Source of the DNA: G963677325 sp963677325
GTDB taxonomy: Bacteria > Bacteroidota > Bacteroidia > Bacteroidales > Prolixibacteraceae
Length of the DNA stretch: 64,000 bases
Direction of reading: 5' to 3'
NCBI GenBank assembly: GCA_963677325.2
Contig: CAXXGM010000010.1
Location: 248,001-312,000 of the forward strand
In this document: in pieces, positions 45,085 through 54,914 of the stretch
Position numbering within the stretch: position 1 is the stretch's first letter
Layout: each line of letters opens with the position of its first letter
Notes under the pieces: model-generated
Database searches by the model: none
Told to the model about the DNA's origin: nothing
The model's input: the letters and a program-made list of their open reading frames with translations, nothing else
Translations under genes and position numbers: made by a program

Positions 45085-45591
45085 TTACTTAATCCCTAAT
45101 TTTGTTTTGACAAGTGGCAAAAGATCAATTGACTGATCAGAATGATATAACAAGCCACTTACCTCAAAAACATAAAGCAATCCTTGCTCTTTTCCGACAT
45201 CCGAGATAGCCTTACGGGCCTTTTCAATCACAGGTTGAAACTGTTTTTGCTGTTCTGTCTGCAGATTTTGCTGTGCTGTTTGCTGGAAAGTTTGAATCCG
45301 TTGAGCTATACTCTGCAACTCATCTTCCTTAGCCTGTTTGATCGCATCAGAGAATGTCTTTAGCTGATCCTGATATACTTTCAGTTTATCCGTGTATTCC
45401 TTTTGCATCGTGTTCAACTGAGCATCCATCTCAGTTTGTACCTTCTGAAAAGCTTTTTGAGCAGTATCATTTTCAGGCATTACCTGAATAATCTGTCCAA
45501 AATCAATATGACCAAACTTAACTGTCTGAGCTGATGCTCCTCCTGCGAAAAGGATTACACAAAAAATAATAATCCTGCTTAAATTCCTCAT
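45085..45591 (-). CDS. OmpH/Skp family periplasmic chaperone (copy 1)
   Basis: 168 residues: signal peptide ending GGASAQ, then VKFGHIDFGQIIQVMPENDTAQ, a long coiled coil (about 40-130) and the C-terminal LLYVFEVSGLLYHSDQSIDLLPLVKTKLGIK. Skp-type chaperones hold unfolded outer-membrane proteins on their way to BamA. It is intact, unlike the two upstream paralogues, and serves as their reading-frame reference. Confidence 0.9.
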   Translation of the reverse strand: MRNLSRIIIFCVILFAGGASAQTVKFGHIDFGQIIQVMPENDTAQKAFQKVQTEMDAQLNTMQKEYTDKLKVYQDQLKTFSDAIKQAKEDELQSIAQRIQTFQQTAQQNLQTEQQKQFQPVIEKARKAISDVGKEQGLLYVFEVSGLLYHSDQSIDLLPLVKTKLGIK

Positions 45592-45699
45592 TCTGTTTAG
45601 ATTTTAATTTAGTAGTTTATACCATTCATTATTAGAAGTACTTATTTTTGAAAAACAAAGATAAAAATTAAAGTCTTTCAATGGCCATTTTAATTAAAA

Positions 45700-45723
45700 A
45701 AAGGCATCATTACTGATGCCTTT
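45700..45723 (-). terminator. Intrinsic terminator between ompH copies 2 and 1
   Basis: AAAGGCATCA (45700-45709) pairs with TGATGCCTTT (45714-45723) around a four-base loop, with flanking A/T tracts. It should limit transcription from the upstream genes into copy 1. Confidence 0.88.
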
Positions 45724-45741
45724 ATATAAGGTCTAAGTTTC

Positions 45742-46250
45742 TTACTTTAAACCAAGTTTCTTTTTGACAAGCGGGGAAAAGATCGATCGACTGATCGGAA
45801 TGATAAAGAAGGCCGGTTACATCAAAAACATAAATAAGACCCTGCTCCTTGGCGACATCTGCAATAGCTTTCTTTGCTTTATCAATAACGGGTTGAAATT
45901 GTTTAGCTTGTTCTTTCTGCATATTTTCCTGTGCCTGCTGAGAAAAGTTCTGAATTCTTTGCTGGATGCTATTTATCTCGTCTTCCTTGGTGGCTCTGAC
46001 AGCATCGCTCAAGGTCTTCTGTTGCACAACATAAGCTTTCCCTTTTTCACTAAGTTCCTTCTGCATAGCTGCAAGCTCGTTCTCCAAACCTGTCTGCACT
46101 TTATCTACTTCTTTTTGTGCGGCATCTCTTTCAGGCATTGCTTGGAACAACTGCTGAAATTCAATGTGTCCGAATTTTAATGTTTGAGCTGATAGTCCAC
46201 CGGCAAAAAGCAGTGCGGCAAACAGTATGACCCTAAAAAAAATTTCTCAT
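45742..46250 (-). pseudogene. OmpH/Skp family chaperone (copy 2), two frameshifts
   Basis: About 168 residues once repaired; 60-70 percent similar by eye to copy 1. An extra T in a run of eight T just after the ATG at 46250 breaks the signal peptide (MRNFFRVILFAALLFAGG after removal). An extra C in a CCCC run near 45775 replaces the true end (DLFPLVKKKLGLK). Both are homopolymer slips and the rest of the gene is well conserved, so sequencing error is more likely than decay. Confidence 0.8.
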
Positions 46251-46288
46251 TACTATTCAAATTTAAAAATTGATGCAAATATATTTGT

Positions 46289-46808
46289 TTAATTCTTATA
46301 TCCAAGTTTTTTGCAATACCTGATCACTTAAATCGTACTTCGGATTGGTATAGATCATGGATAGTCCTCCTGCTTTATCAAAAATAATCGAGTAAACTCC
46401 CTGTTCGGCAATATCCTGAATGGCCTTAAAAACATCATCCTGGATAGGTTTTATGAGAGATTCCCGTTTTTTGAACAGATCTCCTTCCGGTCCGAAATAT
46501 TGACGCCGGTAATTTCTTGTATTCCTTTTCTTTTGTTACAATGACATCCTCACGCCGGCGTTTCATATCTTCTGAGAGAAGAACAACCTCCGATTGAAAA
46601 ATCCTTATACATCTTGTCCAGTTCTGCATGAAGGGGTCTCCAATTCCTTCTGATACTGTTGGGAAATTTTATCCAGTTGAGCCTGGGCCGCCTTATAAGA
46701 TGGAATATTGCCAAGAATGTATTCTGTGTCCACGTATGCATATTTCTGGGCAAAACTAAAAGTACAAAATCCTGTGAGAAGTAAAAAAACAAAGATTATT
46801 TTTTTCAT
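46289..46808 (-). pseudogene. OmpH/Skp family chaperone (copy 3), frameshifted
   Basis: Starts with an intact signal peptide MKKIIFVFLLLTGFCTFSFAQ and KYAYVDTEYILGNIPSY, typical of the BamA-adjacent OmpH of Bacteroidetes. It continues through three frame changes (near 46640, 46590 and 46480) as coiled coil with FQSEVVLLSEDMKRRREDV and ends AGGLSMIYTNPKYDLSDQ...GYKN. Same remarks as for copy 2. It directly follows bamA. Confidence 0.8.
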
Positions 46809-46853
46809 ATCCAATCGATTTAGAATAAAATCTTTATCAAAAACTAAGCCAAA

Positions 46854-49455
46854 TCAGAATTGCTGTCCCATAATAAAGTGGAACTGGCTTCCTCCGGTAT
46901 TTTTTGTATATCCGTCGTCGAATCCATAACCCCAGTCAAAACCCATTAAACCAAACATCGGCAAAAAGATTCTCACCCCAAGTCCCGCAGATCTTTTAAC
47001 GCTGAAAGGATTGAATTCCTTAAAATCGTACCATGAATTACCTGCTTCAAGAAAACTAAGAGCATAAATAGTTGCCGACTGACTCATCGTGATCGGGTAA
47101 TGAAGGTTCAAGGGTAATCTTCTCATAAATATTTCCACCATTTGAAGGTGTAACCGAGTTGTTTTCATACCCCCTCAAACCGACGACATCGCTTCCATAC
47201 ATATTGTATCCGGACATTCCATCACCGCCAAGTTTAAAAGACTCGAACGGAGAACGATGATTCTTGTTGTAGTAGCCAAGAAATCCGGTTTCGTATTTTG
47301 TACGCAGGACTAATTTTTTGTTTGGATTGAGAGGAGTAAAATTATCGGCTTTGAAAACCCATTTATGATATTCAATGTATTTATATCTTTCTTCCTCCGA
47401 CAACTTTGTATCTGCATAATTAATATTATCAAACAGGGACCAGGGCGGAGTCACCTGAACCATTAATGAGAAATTTGAACCAGTTCTCGTATACAACGGA
47501 TTATCAATTGAATTCCGTCCAAAAACAGTTTTAAAACTTACATTATTGGATCGTCCGTTCTGAAAGAAAAAGTATTTCCAGTTTTGAAGGATATATAACT
47601 GATAGGAAAATTTCATGGTACATTGTAAAAAAATCATCAGGCCATTTCAAACGGTATCCTAAGCCGACCGCTGCACCAACAACACTCATTTTCTCAGTTA
47701 TCTCGTATTCATAAGGATTATACCCATAATTACTTCCATAGCCTCCTCCGTAACCACCGTAACCTCCTCCATAGCCACTGTAACCTCCTCCATAGCCTCC
47801 ATAAGGATCATAGCCCCCGTAATTATAGCTCTGATTTCCGCTTGTCTGTTTTGAATAAAACATTGAAAGCGTGAATGAGTTAGGTTTTTTTCCTCCCAAC
47901 CATGGCTCTGTAAAAGAGAAATTATAAGAGTTATAGTACGATCCATTGGTCTGTGCGCGAATTGTCAGCGTCTGGCCATCACCAGTGGGCAAAGGTTTCC
48001 AGGCACTCTTATTGGGAATATTACGGACTGAGAAATTTGAAAATTTCAAACCTACCGTTCCCACAAACATCCCAGCTCCCCAACCACCGGAAAGCTCTAC
48101 CTGGTCATTAGCTCGTTCTTCCAGCTTATAGTTGATGTCAACTGTACCATCTTCCTGATGAGGGATCACATCTGGGGGTAATAGCTTCGGGATTAAAGTG
48201 TCCCATTTGAGACAATTCCCTGACAGACCGGATAATATTTTCTTTACTGAACAATTGGCCCGGCTTGGTGAAAAGCTCACGACGGGCCACATGTTCATTT
48301 GTTTTGGTATTACCGATAATAACCTATTTCATTGATGGTAGCCTGAGTACCTTCCACCATCCGCATTTCGAAATCGATGGTATCATTCTGAACATTCACT
48401 TCCACTGGATTCAGGTTAAAGAAAAGATACCCATTATTCAGATACGCATTTGCCACTGCGTCATCATTCTCAGTCAAACGTTTATCAAGAAGCTTCTGAT
48501 CAAAAACATCTCCCTTTTTAATCCCCAAAACACTGTTTAGATATAAATCCGGGTAAATGGTATTGCCAACCCATTTTATATTTCCAAAATAATAGCGGCG
48601 GCCTTCATCCATCACAAATTTAAGCTTAACAGTATTGTTCGTTGTATCTTTGATTATGGTATCGGAAACAATCATTGCATCCCGGTAACCTTTTTCATTG
48701 TATTTTTTGATGATATTTAATTTATCATCTTCATATTTATCCTCAAGGAATTTTTTTGAATGAAAGAAATTGCGGAGCTTTTTGGCCTTGGTTTTTTTCA
48801 TCGCCTTTTCCATCGTTTTTTCCTTTAAGGCTTTCACTCCCTCAAATTCAATGTCGCTGATTTTAACTTTTTGTTTTTTATTGACCAAGACATCCAGGAT
48901 AACCTGGTTCTCTTTTGTGCTGTCATCCCGCTGGACAATTTTTACATCTGTGTTATAAAATCCTTTACCCTGAAAGAAATTAACAATCTGTCGTTCAGCA
49001 TTGGTTAATAAATTTTCAGTCACCTGCCCTCCGACAAGGAGCATTACCTTTTTTTCAATATCATCTTTCTCCCCCTTTGAAATTCCATGATAGTTCTTGG
49101 CAGAAAGTCGTGGCCTTTCCTGAAGATAGATTTCAAGATAGATTTTATTTCCTACTATTTTAGTAGTTGTGATTCTAACGTCAGAAAACAACCCTTGCTT
49201 CCAGTATTTCTTCAAGGCAGATGTGATCTGGTCTCCGGGCACAGTAATTTCTTCTCCTACGCTGAGTCCCGAAAGATTTTTCAAAACTTCAGTGTCGAGG
49301 AAACGAATTCCCGTTACGCTGATACCCCCGATAATGTAAGTCTTGGGATTATCATAGCTGATTGAAAAATTCGTACTGTCAGCCACGACCTGAGAATACA
49401 CCTTCATATTTCCAAGCCATGCCAGAAATAGTATAAATAGGAATGTTTTGTACAT
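46854..49455 (-). pseudogene. bamA: Outer membrane assembly protein BamA, frameshifted
   Basis: About 850 residues when repaired. From ATG 49455: signal peptide (MYKTFLFILFLAWLG), five POTRA-type repeats (GISVTGIRFLDTEVLKNLSGLSVGEEI, KISDIEFEGVKALKEKTMEKAM, YYFGNIKWVGNTIYPD), then the Omp85 barrel (VELSGGWGAGMFVGTVGLKFSNFS) ending in MGQQF with terminal Phe. Frame changes occur at about 48300-48180, 47630 and 47100. A Gly/Tyr-rich tract (about 47700-47820) lies in a loop of the barrel. Essential, so the breaks are probably sequence errors. Confidence 0.88.
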
Positions 49456-49456
49456 T

Positions 49457-50201
49457 TTAAATTCTGATTTGTTCACTTGTTTTTCCAAATCTTCGTTCTC
49501 TTTGCTGGAAATCAATGATAGCATCCAAAAGATCTTCCTTTCTGAAATCCGGCCACAATTTGGGAGTAAAATAAAATTCTGTGTAGGCTATTTGCCAAAG
49601 TAGGAAATTACTGATGCGATATTCACCGCTGGTTCTGATTAACAGCTCCGGATCAGGAATTCCCGCTGTGGAGAGATAACTTTCGAAGAAAACATCATTA
49701 ATCTGATTATCCAATATTTTATTGTTTCTTACATCTTCAATGATTCTTTTTACAGCTTCCAGAATTTCCCACCGTCCTGAATAACTCAGTGCCAGAACAA
49801 GGGTAAGACCAGTATTCGGCTGAAGTTTTTTTAATCGCTTCTTTCAATCTGAAGCTGAGCATCCATTGGCAGAGACTGCAAGATCGCCAATGGCCAGCAT
49901 TCGAACATTCTTTTCGCATAAATTATCCGTTTCCTCTATTATGGCGCTTACCAGCAAGGTCATTAAGGGCATTTATCTCTTCCCTTGGTCTGTCCCAGTT
50001 TTCTGTTGAAAAAGCATAGAGTGTCAGATATTTAATGCCAGCTTCCCCGGCACCTTCCACCACAGAGCGTACGGCATCCACACCATGTTTATGACCCTGA
50101 ATTCTTTCATTTCCATGAAGTTCAGCCCAGCGTCCGTTACCATCCATAATAATGGCAATGTGTTTTGGCAGAGGAAAACTTTGAAGTTGATTAAACACCA
50201 T
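49457..50201 (-). pseudogene. uppS: Undecaprenyl pyrophosphate synthase, frameshifted
   Basis: About 245 residues when repaired. Starts PKHIAIIMDGNGRWA (catalytic Asp in MDGNGRWA) and HGVDAVRSVVEGAGEAGIKYLTLYAFSTENW; ends GIPDPELLIRTSGEYRISNFLLWQIAYTEF. Breaks are near 49920 and between 49740 and 49710. It makes the lipid carrier of peptidoglycan synthesis and ends one base before bamA, as is usual in Bacteroidetes. Probably intact in the real genome. Confidence 0.88.
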
Positions 50202-50207
50202 TCACTA

Positions 50208-51059
50208 TTATTTATTCTTATCGTATATTTTACAGTTTCCTTTACTACTCCATAACTGGTAAATCAGTGATGCGGTACAGGTGGCATACCAGTCATTATT
50301 AGCCCAGATACTACCTGGCAAATTTTTCCGGGTAAACCGGAGTTCCTGTCGGTACACCCTGAAATCTCTTAGGATCATCCAGGTTATCGATATTATCGGC
50401 AAATGTCTTTCTTCCAATTACCTCGATCACACCTCCCAGATTCTTGGTAATATTAAATTTCACACCCACACCTACCGGAATCACCAGCGTCATGGCATCA
50501 GTTTTGTTGGTTTCACGACCCTGATCAAAGTAAGTAATAGTCTCGGTTGGAGGATTTTTTGATGCAGTCAAAGGATCCAGAATAAACGTACCGGTCCTTG
50601 GAGCCCTGGAGTAAAATCCTCCGACGCCCAATGAAACAAAAGGTGTAAATCTTTCTTTTTTAAGACTGCCCATTTTATAATTAAAAAAATTAAATTCAAA
50701 CAAAACCTCTACACTCTGAAACGACCTTTTAAAAGAAAAGGAATCTGATACCTGAGGATAATACAAGACCTGTAGTATTTCTTGTCCCGTTTGGTGTATA
50801 CATAAAAGCATCACTGAAACTTCCACTTGCTTTGAGATTACCGGTAGTTAATTGTCCTCTCACTGCTAATCTCTTATTAAAATTCCAGCGTCCCAACGCC
50901 CCGATAACCGGAGTGATTGATTTGGAATAATCTACATTTCGCAATATCACCCCAATAACCCGCCGCACTAAGGCTGAACTCCAATATCAGCAGTGGTGTT
51001 GGGATCTGACAATAAAGCCGATAAAAATCAAGACTATAACCGCAGCAAGCTTTTTTCAT
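50208..51059 (-). pseudogene. DUF6089 family outer membrane protein, frameshifted
   Basis: A small barrel protein located between nadK and uppS, as in other Bacteroidetes. From ATG 51059 the signal peptide can be restored by removing one G (MKKLAAVIVLIFIGFIV), then TADIGVQ, SAAGYWGDI and the body YSKSITPVIGALGRWNFNKRLAVRGQL, FEFNFFNYKMGSLKKERFTPFVSLGVGGF and VIPVGVGVKFNITKNLGGVIEV. At least four frame changes. Unknown function; barrel topology suggests outer membrane. Confidence 0.75.
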
Positions 51060-51173
51060 ATGATACTTAATTTTTCAGTGAATCACTCAATTAAAAATTC
51101 CAAAATCCCCGGTTTTCCCCTAAAAGCTACAAAAGTAATAGATTAACCCTTATTTCCTTTTTTTAAACATTAA

Positions 51174-52099
51174 TTAACTTAAGAAAAAATAAAAATATTG
51201 AAATTTAATATAATTCCTTCTGTCAGCTCCCCACATCAACTTATTTCTCAGTGTATTATAAAAATTCTGATTATTAAAATGGATTACATTGTATGAAAAA
51301 ATCAGCCTTCGTAAACGGAATTGATCGGTAGTTTCAAAGGCACTGAATCGTGAATCCAGATGAGGCAAGATATTTTCCTCCCCTGCCCTCGATTGATAAT
51401 TTAACAATCTTCATTATCTGCAATGACCACCGGCCGAATGGCCAGATTATGAGGAAGCAATGGGTGCAATAATAAAATTGGCAGCCTGAGGAGTGATAAT
51501 CGGCCCTCCTACACTGAGATGAATAAGCCGTTGACCCTGTGGGTGTTGCAACCAGATAGATCCATCTGCCCAATAAGAGTTCAGAAAATAGTTTCCCACG
51601 TCCACATGAACCGTGATCATCTGAGAGGTATCCTGTTTATGAACGGTAAATTCGTTCAAAGCATATGGAAAATCAGGGAATAGTCCCTAAATCGTTATCC
51701 AGCCTTTATCAAAGAACGTTTTTGAAGGTAATAATTACCTGAAAAGAAGTTTTCCATCGCTATTTCAAGTTCTCCCTGAGCGATATCGGCCAAAAATCCA
51801 AGCCTTCCGCTGTTTATTCCAACCATTGGAATTCCCGAGTCCCGAACAATTGAAACCGCCTCAAGAAAAGTGCCATCTCCCCCTATGCTGAAGAAAAAGT
51901 CAACATCTTTTAATTCTTTATAGTTTGAATAAATCAGTGACATTACCCGGATCGTAATTTAATTCCGTCCGCATATATTCCAGAAAAGGTTTATATATGG
52001 TAATGTCTACCTGATGTAGATGCAAAATATTCCATCAAACGTTTCAAACTTTCATTAAAAACGGGTACTAATTGTTCTGCCAAAAATAACAATACGCAT
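51174..52099 (-). pseudogene. nadK: NAD kinase, frameshifted
   Basis: About 290 residues when repaired; makes NADP. From ATG 52099 (MRIVIFGRTI) through FFFSIGGDGTFLEAVSIVRDSGIPMVGINSGRLGFLADI (GGDGT motif), then DGSIWLQHPQGQRLIH/LVATPTGSTAYS on two frames, then GGPIITPQAANFIIAPIA and the C-terminal LSIEGRGG region. Breaks near 52040, 51950, 51690, 51560 and 51400. Essential gene; errors in sequence more likely than decay. Confidence 0.85.
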
Positions 52100-52114
52100 G
52101 TAGTTGGCTAAAAA

Positions 52115-52793
52115 TTAAAGGTTTATATATTTCATAAAAAGATCATAACGATCATCATAAAAGTCCTTGATCTGAGATTCATCCATGTAAGTAGCTTTTA
52201 TTTCATAATCATAACGGGCAAAAGTCTGTAAAATTCCTGACAAATCTACTTTATTTATCTTTAAGAGTAATATCCAGTTCCCTGGAAACGGCCGAGAGGG
52301 TTTGTGGATATATAAACTCAGGATTTTGGCATCATTGCCTTCAACTATCTGTGAAATTTGAGTCAGTGAGTAATTAATATCCGATACTTCCAGTACGATG
52401 ATTCCCCCGGGTTCTGTACCGCTGAAAAGCTCTGCCATTTTAATAGCCAGATCATTCCTGAGTGATGGAGCCATAGTAGGAATGATCCAGGTCCAGCACC
52501 GGTATGATGGATACATTGCACGCCAGGGCCACCCCTACCACTTCAAATATATGCTGATTCGTGTGAACATGCGGTTGAAGCATATTCTGCTTGACATAGT
52601 TTTCTATTTTCTCTTCGAAAGTTCTCTGCGTCGTAAATCTGCTTGTCGGAGACCACGCCAAAATATTCTTTTCCGGAAACTACCGGCAGATGCGAAACCC
52701 TGAAAATATCCATTAACGCCAGTACACTTTTGTACCGGTATCCTCCAGCTGGACTGTCGGAATAGAATCTGAGATCAAATCTTTGGCTATCAC
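52115..52793 (-). pseudogene. CBS-domain protein, frameshifted
   Basis: About 220 residues when repaired, from a GTG at 52793 (VIAKDLISDSIPTVQLEDTG). Two CBS motifs (LMDIFRVSHLPVVSGKEYFGVVS and IFEVVGVALACNVSIIPVLD...YYGSIT), then an ACT-like C-terminal part (GGIIVLEVSDINYSLTQISQIVEGNDAKIL). Frame breaks near 52730, 52650 and 52500. Ligand likely an adenine nucleotide. Conserved neighbour of nadK and pdxJ in Bacteroidetes. Confidence 0.75.
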
Positions 52794-52870
52794 AATTCTC
52801 GTTTTAATTGAATAAGATTCGAATCATTAATCGTAAATTGCACTCCGATAAAAAGATCGTAAAAAACAAC

Positions 52871-53594
52871 ATGACCCGATTAAGTGTAAATATAAATAAA
52901 ATTGCAACATTGAGAAATACCCGTTTGGGAAACACTCCAAATGTTCAATTAATGGCCAGTAAATTGTGAAAAATTCGGGGCAGAAGGAATTACTGTACAC
53001 CCGAGGCCTGACGAGCGGCATATACGCTATAGTGATGTATTTGATCTTAAGAAACTCGTTACAACTGAATTTAACATAGAAGGTTATCCCATTCAAGAAA
53101 TTTATTGATCTGGTACTTTCTGTAAAACCAGACCAGGTAACGCTTGTTCCCGATGCCCCCGAAGCAATCACCTCCAATGCAGGATGGGATACCCTGAAAA
53201 ATATGGATTTCCTCATACCGATATCGTTTCTACTTTCAAAAATGCCGGCATACGAACCTCACTTTTTGTGGGAACAAAAACAAAAATGATCGATGCTGCA
53301 GCAAAAACAGGGGCCGACAGGGTTGAACTATATACCGAACCATTTCGCCACTGCCTATCCTCATGAATCCTGAACGAAGCTGTAAAGCCATTTGTTCTGG
53401 CTGCCCGTGCAGCTGAAGCAAACATGGTCTTGGATCTTAATGCAGGTCATGACCTAAGCCTTGAAAATCTGCGTTTTTTTAAACAATCCATCCCCAGTCT
53501 TTTGGAAGTATCCATCGGTCATGCATTGATAGCTGATGCCCTTTATCTTGGAATGGAACAAACCATTAAAAAATACAAAGAGTGCCTGATTTAA
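52871..53594 (+). pseudogene. pdxJ: Pyridoxine 5'-phosphate synthase, frameshifted
   Basis: About 240 residues when repaired; makes pyridoxine phosphate. ATG 52871 opens MTRLSVNINKIATLRNTRLGNTPNV, then the frame moves several times (near 52960, 53030, 53100, 53210 and 53340) while the peptide remains recognisable: YSDVFDLKKLVT-like, LVPDAPEAITSNAGWDT, GIRTSLFVGTKTKMIDAAAKTGADRVELYTEPF and VLDLNAGHDLSLENLRFF to SLLEVSIGHALIADALYLG. Stop at 53592-53594. Confidence 0.85.
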
Positions 53595-53631
53595 GGAAGA
53601 ATGATAATAAGTTATGCACTAATGTATTTTT

Positions 53632-53652
53632 AATTCGTAATTCGTAATTCGT
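53632..53652. repeat. 7-bp AATTCGT tandem repeat
   Basis: Three consecutive AATTCGT-type units directly downstream of pdxJ and before the hydrolase gene; then TAATTCTTAATTCTT. A simple-sequence array without evident role. Confidence 0.75.
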
Positions 53653-53674
53653 AAGTAATTCTTAATTCTTCTTA

Positions 53675-54472
53675 ATGCCTGTCCAGATGTATTTTCGGGA
53701 GTCCGGCAATGGTCCCAACATGATCATCCTGCATGGATTATTTGGCTCTTCTGACAATTGGCTTTCCATATCGAGGAGACTGGAAGATTATTTCAGAATT
53801 TATATCCCTGACCTTCGCAATCATGGACAATCACTACATACAAAAAGTCATACTTACGAAGATATGGCTGCTGATCTGGAGTTTTTTTTCGAGACCAATC
53901 GTATCAATAAGGCAATTGTTATGGGTCACAGCATGGGGGGCAAACTGGCTATGATGTTTGCAGCCAGACATCCTGAAAAAACAGAACACCTGATAGTAGC
54001 GGATATTGCACCAAAGCGATATGCCAGTGAAGGTAGCGGTGAAGAAGATCAGGAGATGCTGCTGTCCCTGATGGAAAAACTTGATTTCTCTTTATATACC
54101 TCCCGCAGGGAAATTGATGAAGCCCTTAGAAAACAAATCAGGAGTCTCTCTTTAAGACAATTTCTTCTTAAAAACATCTACCGTAACAAGGAAGGTAAAT
54201 TCAGCTGGAAAATTAACGTACCGGTACTTAAAAAATATCTTGGCCATATCATCCATGACGTGAATAAAGATTTCTTTGATGAATACAAACCTATTACAGC
54301 CTATCCTGTGACCTTTATCAGAGGCCTGAATTCGGATTATATCAGTGATGAAGACATTCCCCTGATTCGGTCCATTTATCCCCAGGCTCAAATAATAGAT
54401 ATTCCCGATGCAGGCCACTGGCTCCACGCCGAACAGCCAAATGAATTCATCAAAGCCGTACAAGAAGCATAA
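53675..54472 (+). CDS. Alpha/beta hydrolase (YbfF-like esterase)
   Basis: 265 residues. Oxyanion-hole motif HGLFGSSDNW, nucleophile Ser in MGHSMGGK (about 89-96), acid Asp and His in DAGHWLHAEQP (catalytic His near the end). Family members are esterases of uncertain substrate. Conserved position downstream of pdxJ in many Bacteroidetes. It is intact, so the frameshift-rich patch ends between 53.35 and 53.7 kb. Confidence 0.88.
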   Translation: MPVQMYFRESGNGPNMIILHGLFGSSDNWLSISRRLEDYFRIYIPDLRNHGQSLHTKSHTYEDMAADLEFFFETNRINKAIVMGHSMGGKLAMMFAARHPEKTEHLIVADIAPKRYASEGSGEEDQEMLLSLMEKLDFSLYTSRREIDEALRKQIRSLSLRQFLLKNIYRNKEGKFSWKINVPVLKKYLGHIIHDVNKDFFDEYKPITAYPVTFIRGLNSDYISDEDIPLIRSIYPQAQIIDIPDAGHWLHAEQPNEFIKAVQEA

Positions 54473-54477
54473 TTGAC

Positions 54478-54779
54478 TTAAAAAACCTGAGATCGATCTA
54501 AGCAATGGATAAGACAGTGCTTGATTGTTTGAGCGTTAATGTTGTCTTCGATAACCTAATCTTTTAAAAAACACCTCAGTAGAGGGATTAGTTTTATGGC
54601 TTTCACCGACCTAATTACCTAATTAATAAGGTAATTAGGTCGATTTTTCTCTCTGCACCATTTTCTCATCTGTAACATCCTTGTTACTTGTGCGAGGCTG
54701 GATTTTGCCAATACTTAAGGACGACTCAGGTGTTTTCGACAGATTAGGTCATCCATTCCTAAGATCGAACTCACGTTAA
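54478..54779. repeat. Palindromic dispersed element, copy B
   Basis: About 300 bases with the same plan as 30640-30862: right end TTTTAACGTGAGTTCGATCT (reverse strand), the ACCTAATC and AACACCTCAGT blocks in inverse order, and an internal 13-bp palindrome CGACCTAATTACC/GGTAATTAGGTCG around 54607-54642. The left arm carries an extra 40-base insertion between ATGGATAA and ACCTAATC. It starts right after the alpha/beta hydrolase stop. No coding capacity. Confidence 0.8.
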
Positions 54780-54914
54780 AAGCATTTCTGCCTCAAATTC
54801 GCTCCATTTCATACCTGAAAGCCTTCAGCAAATATCTTGGATTTAGCATCAACTTTTGGTAAATTGTACTTGATAGATTATCCAATAAATAATGAAACGT
54901 TAAGGAGGACTATC

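Noticed and set aside
45742..53594. Reading the many broken genes as true genome reduction
   Set aside because: The genes are essential, the proteins stay conserved across breaks and several breaks are at homopolymers; sequence error fits better.
53632..53700. CRISPR-like or attachment-site repeat
   Set aside because: Seven-base simple repeat without spacers of regular length; ordinary slippage repeat.
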